Part shown: one piece after another, positions 60,253 to 64,000 of the stretch
How the letters are laid out: every line of letters begins with the position of its first letter
Position numbering within the stretch: position 1 is the stretch's first letter
Program-made: the position numbers and the translations under genes
Assembly: GCA_035693615.1 (NCBI GenBank)
Contig: DASSGH010000123.1
Coordinates: 57,971-121,970 of the forward strand
DNA length: 64,000 bases
Direction of reading: 5' to 3'
Source of the DNA: VAZQ01 sp035693615
GTDB taxonomy: Bacteria; Pseudomonadota; Alphaproteobacteria; Rhizobiales; Xanthobacteraceae
Notes under the pieces: generated by a model
Seen by the model: the letters and a program-made list of their open reading frames with translations, nothing else
Told to the model about the DNA's origin: nothing
Databases searched by the model: none

Positions 60253-61128
60253 TCACCAGCTTCCCGACGCGCCGCCGCCGCCGAACGAGCCGCCGCCGCC
60301 GCCAAAGCCGCCCCCGCCAAAGCCGCCCCCGCCAAATCCGCCGCCGCCGGAAAAGCCGCCGGAGGAGCCGGTCCACCAGGGGGCCGATGACCAACGGCGC
60401 CGACTGTTCGATTGGCTCGGCATCGCGCCGACGATCGTGGCGAAAACCACGGCGAACATGGCGAGCGCAAGGATCAAGATCAGGATCGTGCCCAAAGGCA
60501 GCGGCGGATCGGGTCGCTTCGCCGCGCGCTGTTTCCATTCCTCGGCGTCGCCCGTGAGCACGCTGATGATGTCGTCGACGCCGCGGGTGACGCCGCCCGG
60601 GATATCGTTGGCGCGAAAGCGGGGAACGATCGCGTTCTCGATGATGAGCTTTGAGACGGCGTCGGTGAGCGTGCCCTCGAGGCCGTAGCCGACCTCGATG
60701 CGCACCTTGCGCTCGCTTGGCGCCACGATCAGCAGCACGCCGTTGTTCTTGTCGCGCTGTCCGATCCGCCAGCTGCGGCCAAGCTGAACCCCAAAATCCT
60801 CGATCGAGGTGCCCTGCAGCGACTTGAGCGTGACGACCACGAGCTGGTCGGTGGTCTTGGCTTCGAGCGCCGCCAGCTTCTGGTCGAGCGCAGCGCGCGT
60901 CGGCGGATCGAGGATGTTGGCATCGTCCACGATGCGGCCGCTGAGCGTGGGCAGGACGAGTGCAAGGGCCGGGACGACGGCAAGCGAAAAAAACGCCAAC
61001 AGCGCCAGCGCCAAACCTGCGCGCCGGCATCGGCCCTCGTCCTCTGCCCGCCTCTCCCCCGCCACCACGGCAGCGCACGCGTAGCCTGTGCAGCGCGCTC
61101 CGGCACCGGACTGGCGCGCTGCGCTCAC
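60253..61128 (-). CDS. TPM-domain protein with Gly-rich tail
   Basis: A 291-residue YgcG-type protein. After a hydrophobic signal (ALALLAFFSLAVVPALALVL) comes the TPM domain: SGRIVDDANILDPPTRAALD, TDQLVVVTLKSLQGTSIEDF, NNGVLLIVAPSERKVRIEVG and YGLEGTLTDAVSKLIIENAI. A transmembrane helix follows (about residues 210-232), then a Gly/Ser tail of FGGGG and GGGF repeats. The start is GTG 61128; GTG 61065 is possible too. It is 10 bp after lemA. A known pairing of LemA and TPM. Confidence 0.9.
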   Translation of the reverse strand: MSAARQSGAGARCTGYACAAVVAGERRAEDEGRCRRAGLALALLAFFSLAVVPALALVLPTLSGRIVDDANILDPPTRAALDQKLAALEAKTTDQLVVVTLKSLQGTSIEDFGVQLGRSWRIGQRDKNNGVLLIVAPSERKVRIEVGYGLEGTLTDAVSKLIIENAIVPRFRANDIPGGVTRGVDDIISVLTGDAEEWKQRAAKRPDPPLPLGTILILILALAMFAVVFATIVGAMPSQSNSRRRWSSAPWWTGSSGGFSGGGGFGGGGFGGGGFGGGGGSFGGGGASGSW

Positions 61129-61138
61129 GGCGCGGCCA

Positions 61139-61753
61139 TCAGAACTTGACCTGCGGCGGCCGGGTCACCTCTTCGGCGACCGTGAACGTCTCCATCGGCT
61201 TGTTGTTGCGGTAGAGCGTCGAGGCCCAGATCACGCCGGGGAACGTGCGCAGCTCGGTATTGTAGCGGCGCACGGCTTCGATGTAGTCGCGGCGGGCAAC
61301 GGAGATGCGGTTCTCGGTGCCTTCGAGCTGCGACTGCAGCGCGAGGAAATTCTGGTTCGATTTCAAATCGGGATAGCGCTCCGAGACCGCCAGCAGCCGC
61401 CCTAGCGCGCCCGTGAGCTGCGCCTGCGCGTCCTGAAAACGTTTGAACGCTTCCGGATTGGTGACGATGTCCGGCGGAATCTGCACTTGCACCTGCGTAG
61501 CGCGCGCCCGCGCGTTGGTGACCTCTTCGAGAACCTGCCGCTCCTGCGCGGCATAGCCCTTCACCGTTTCGACCAGATTGGGAATGAGATCCGCGCGGCG
61601 CTGATATTGGTTGAGCACCTGCGACCAATCCGCCTTGGCGCTTTCCTCATAGCTCGGGATGTTGTTGATGCCGCAGCCCGCGAGCAGCAGGCTGAGGGCG
61701 GCGATCACGACCGGGACGCAAGGAAGGCGCCACACGCTTGATTTGCTGTTCAT
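61139..61753 (-). CDS. lemA: LemA family lipoprotein
   Basis: A 204-residue LemA protein: a lipobox LLAGC (Cys27), then a long helical body with YQRRADLIPNLVETVKGYAA, EVTNARARA and YPDLKSNQNFLALQSQLEGT, and RDYIEAVRRYNTELRTFPGV. The structural role is thought to be in the envelope; the function is unclear. First gene of the operon lemA-TPM-TPM. In some bacteria lemA-TPM is a stress operon; no promoter was identified here. Confidence 0.95.
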   Translation of the reverse strand: MNSKSSVWRLPCVPVVIAALSLLLAGCGINNIPSYEESAKADWSQVLNQYQRRADLIPNLVETVKGYAAQERQVLEEVTNARARATQVQVQIPPDIVTNPEAFKRFQDAQAQLTGALGRLLAVSERYPDLKSNQNFLALQSQLEGTENRISVARRDYIEAVRRYNTELRTFPGVIWASTLYRNNKPMETFTVAEEVTRPPQVKF

Positions 61754-61925
61754 GGATCAAATCTCCGACATCCCTACATAGCAACGCGTCGGCCGCTGCA
61801 ACAGCCCATTGCGGGGAATGAAGGGAGGGGGCACATACCGATCCGCGGCGCAGACCCCATATAATGTCCGGGCGATCTCCTCGCCCGCGTTCGCGGGGTC
61901 TGCTTTGTTCGATAACGGGGCTGTC

Positions 61926-63665
61926 ATGGAGCGTCGGCTCGCCGCCATTTTTGCCGCGGATGTCGTGGGTTACTCCCGGCTGATCGGCGCCGACGAGGAG
62001 GGCACGCTCGTGCGTCTCAAGGCGCATCGGCGCGAGCTGATGGACCGCAAGATCGCCGAGCACCAGGGGCGCATCGTCAAGACCACCGGCGACGGCGTGC
62101 TGGCCGAGTTCGCAAGCCCGGTCAAGGCGGTGCGTTGCGCGATCGAGGTGCAGCACGGGATGGCCGAGCGCAACGCCGACGTGCCGCAGGGCGAGCGCAT
62201 CGAATTCCGCATTGGCATCAATCTTGGCGACGTGGTCGTCGATGACGAAGACATCTACGGCGACGGGGTGAACGTGGCGGCGCGGCTCGAGAACATCGCC
62301 GAGCCCGGCGCGGTCTACATCTCACGTGCGGTGCGCGACTTCGTGAACGACGCGCCCGAGCTGGTGCTCGAGGATCTGGGCGAACAGCCGCTCAAGAACA
62401 TCGCCAAGCCGGTGCGGGTGTTCCGCATTCCGGCGCCGGACCGCGCACCGAGCGCAACGCAAGCAGCTGCGCCGGCCGTGCCGCACAAACCTTCCATCGC
62501 GGTGCTGCCGTTCACCAACATGAGTGGCGACGCCGAGCAGGAGTTTTTCAGCGACGGCATCACCGAGGATCTCATCACCGACCTCTCGAAGATCTCGGCA
62601 TTGTTCGTCATCGCCCGCAACTCCTCGTTCGCCTACAAGGGCAAGTCGGTCAAGGTGCAGGAGATCGGGCGCGACCTCGGCGTGCGCTTCGTGCTCGAGG
62701 GCAGCATCCGCAAAGCGGGCAACCGCGTACGCATCACCGCGCAGCTCATCGACGCCGCCAGCGGCGGGCACCTATGGGCCGAGCGCTTCGATCGCGATCT
62801 CACCGACCTCTTCGCGACGCAGGACGAGGTGGTGGAGAAGATCGTCGGCGCGCTCGCGGTCAACTTGACGCATGGTGAGGCGCGGCGGCTGCGCCGGCGC
62901 GGGACCGCGAGCATCGAGGCGTATGAGACCTGGCTGCGCGCGCGCGAATGTCTCAACCGCAGCACGCGCGAGGGCATCGCGCAAGCCAAGACGTTCTACC
63001 GCCGCGCGATCGAGCTCGACCAGAATTTCTCCGCGCCGCACGTCGGCCTGGCGCTGGCACTGGTCGCCGACTACGTCAGCGACTGGGCGTTGGACCCGGC
63101 GCAGGCGCTCGACGAGGCGGAGCGCTGGGCGCGCCGCGCGCTCGAACTCAATGATCAGGACCCGGTGAGCCATATGGCGCTCGGCAGCGTGTTCCTATGG
63201 CGCCGCAACCACGAGGCCGCGCTGGCGGAATGCCGCCGCATGATCGAGCTCGATTCAAATTTTGCCCAGGGTCATTCCGCGACGGGGCTGGCGCTGATGT
63301 ATGCCGGGCGTCCAGCCGAGGCGCTGGAGGCGATCGCGGTAGCCATCCGGCTCGACCCGCACTATTCGAGCATCGTGCTGCACTTCTTGGCGCAGACGAA
63401 TTTCAGCTTGGGCAACTACGAGGCGGCGGTTGAGCAGTTGCGTAGACGCATCGCCCGCACGCCCGGCACCGATTCGAGCCGCATGATGCTCGCCGCCTGC
63501 TACGGCCATCTTGGGCGGCTCGAGGAGGCGCGCGCCATGTGGGCCGAGCTAATGCAGGTCAATCCCGATTTTTCGTTCGCGCAGCGCGAGCGCGTGCTGC
63601 CGTACAAGGACCCCCGCGATTTTCAGCGCATCGCCGATGGCCTGGCCAAGGCCGGCCTACCGTAG
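61926..63665 (+). CDS. Class III adenylate/guanylate cyclase with TolB-like and TPR parts
   Basis: A 579-residue protein. The cyclase domain (1-165) keeps both metal Asp residues, Asp12 (FAADVVGYSRL) and Asp56 (KTTGDGVLAEF), and the transition-state Asn116 and Arg120 in YGDGVNVAARLEN, so it should be active; Lys53 nearby may read the purine. A second part, SIAVLPFTNMSGDAEQEFFS to WAERFDRDLTDLF, is a TolB/FlgO-like domain, followed by about five TPR helices from 370 on. This is a common rhizobial architecture. ATG 61926 is used; a longer open frame goes back to 61809. Product cAMP or cGMP is not certain. Confidence 0.95.
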   Translation: MERRLAAIFAADVVGYSRLIGADEEGTLVRLKAHRRELMDRKIAEHQGRIVKTTGDGVLAEFASPVKAVRCAIEVQHGMAERNADVPQGERIEFRIGINLGDVVVDDEDIYGDGVNVAARLENIAEPGAVYISRAVRDFVNDAPELVLEDLGEQPLKNIAKPVRVFRIPAPDRAPSATQAAAPAVPHKPSIAVLPFTNMSGDAEQEFFSDGITEDLITDLSKISALFVIARNSSFAYKGKSVKVQEIGRDLGVRFVLEGSIRKAGNRVRITAQLIDAASGGHLWAERFDRDLTDLFATQDEVVEKIVGALAVNLTHGEARRLRRRGTASIEAYETWLRARECLNRSTREGIAQAKTFYRRAIELDQNFSAPHVGLALALVADYVSDWALDPAQALDEAERWARRALELNDQDPVSHMALGSVFLWRRNHEAALAECRRMIELDSNFAQGHSATGLALMYAGRPAEALEAIAVAIRLDPHYSSIVLHFLAQTNFSLGNYEAAVEQLRRRIARTPGTDSSRMMLAACYGHLGRLEEARAMWAELMQVNPDFSFAQRERVLPYKDPRDFQRIADGLAKAGLP

Positions 63666-63920
63666 CGACGCAGCGCCATGCGGCAGGAGCTGTCGCGTAA
63701 GGCGTAATTGCTGTGAAATGAACCGGCGGAGTCGCAACTCGACTACTCTCTCCCCCTCACCGCTTTATCGTCCTCGGTAGGATGGCGGCGCCTGCGCGCC
63801 GGCAGGCTGGCAAATAAGTCACGCTTTGCCGAAATCGACGCGAGGGCGTGCCTTGCGGCCAGCGCCGCCTTAGCCGCGCCTTGAGCTGTTTGTAATTCCG
63901 CCGATGGTTGCCTCGGGGGG

Positions 63921-64000
63921 ATGGACGTGCGCCGCTTCGCGATGGTGCTCATGGCGTTGCTGATGGCGGGAGGCTCCGCCGTCGCGGACAGGGTCGATCC
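63921..64000 (+). CDS. Start of a secreted protein, cut by the window end
   Basis: The last 80 bases encode MDVRRFAMVLMALLMAGGSA and a few residues more, a clear signal peptide. A GGGGGG run directly precedes the ATG at 63921; an internal ATG at 63942 would also give a signal. The rest lies outside the window. Its distance from the cyclase gene, 255 bp, leaves room for its own promoter. Confidence 0.6.
   Translation, partial: MDVRRFAMVLMALLMAGGSAVADRVD

Noticed and set aside
60253..60360. Short GC-rich tandem repeat as a possible non-coding repeat
   Set aside because: It encodes the Gly-rich tail of the TPM protein and is explained by coding sequence.

Overview
The window is high-GC, densely coded bacterial DNA with the gene content of an alphaproteobacterium of the order Hyphomicrobiales, near the Bradyrhizobium / Rhodopseudomonas / Pseudolabrys-type families. 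Pointers are a TrcR (DUF1013) regulator, the ispH-thrB-rnhA order, a cspA-rpsU pair, an AlgH / DsbD-like / peroxiredoxin neighbourhood, two Bug-type solute receptors without a transporter, a class III cyclase joined to TolB-like and TPR parts, and dispersed palindromic intergenic repeats of the kind seen in that group. The exact genus is inference. No rRNA, tRNA, phage, insertion sequence or CRISPR array was seen.

Layout. 0-9.6 kb is mostly core: the end of an EAL protein, algH, a DsbD-like protein, a peroxiredoxin, ispH-thrB-rnhA, trcR and a DoxX protein. 9.7-20 kb is acyl-CoA and redox metabolism: propionyl-CoA synthetase, a second acyl-CoA ligase, an MmgE/PrpD protein, a thioesterase, and a 1162-residue oxidoreductase that looks like NfnB and NfnA fused in one chain. 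20-29.6 kb holds a TolC-like channel and, on the other strand, a heavy-metal RND pump and adaptor followed by their probable two-component system. 29.6-34 kb is a four-gene minus-strand operon: two luciferase-like flavin monooxygenases, an ACMSD-like amidohydrolase and an alpha/beta hydrolase, which together suggest a ring-opening catabolic pathway.

36-46.9 kb is the most novel-looking region. It holds an NMT1/THI5-like ABC importer, two different DapA-fold aldolase-type proteins (one of them DUF993), a Gfo/Idh/MocA dehydrogenase, a sugar-isomerase-like TIM barrel, a phytoene-desaturase-like FAD enzyme and an AtzF-like amidase. The substrate cannot be read from sequence. The permease and ATPase are bracketed by two inverted copies of a roughly 120-bp mosaic palindrome, and a second palindromic repeat family occurs five times between 41 and 53 kb.

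47-64 kb returns to mixed housekeeping: cspA-rpsU, Bug receptors, an MFS transporter, a phasin, a short HPD-motif protein, small secreted proteins, an L,D-transpeptidase, a lemA-TPM-TPM operon and an adenylate/guanylate cyclase. A two-hairpin element at 57.2 kb is a possible small RNA. The first and last genes are cut by the window edges.
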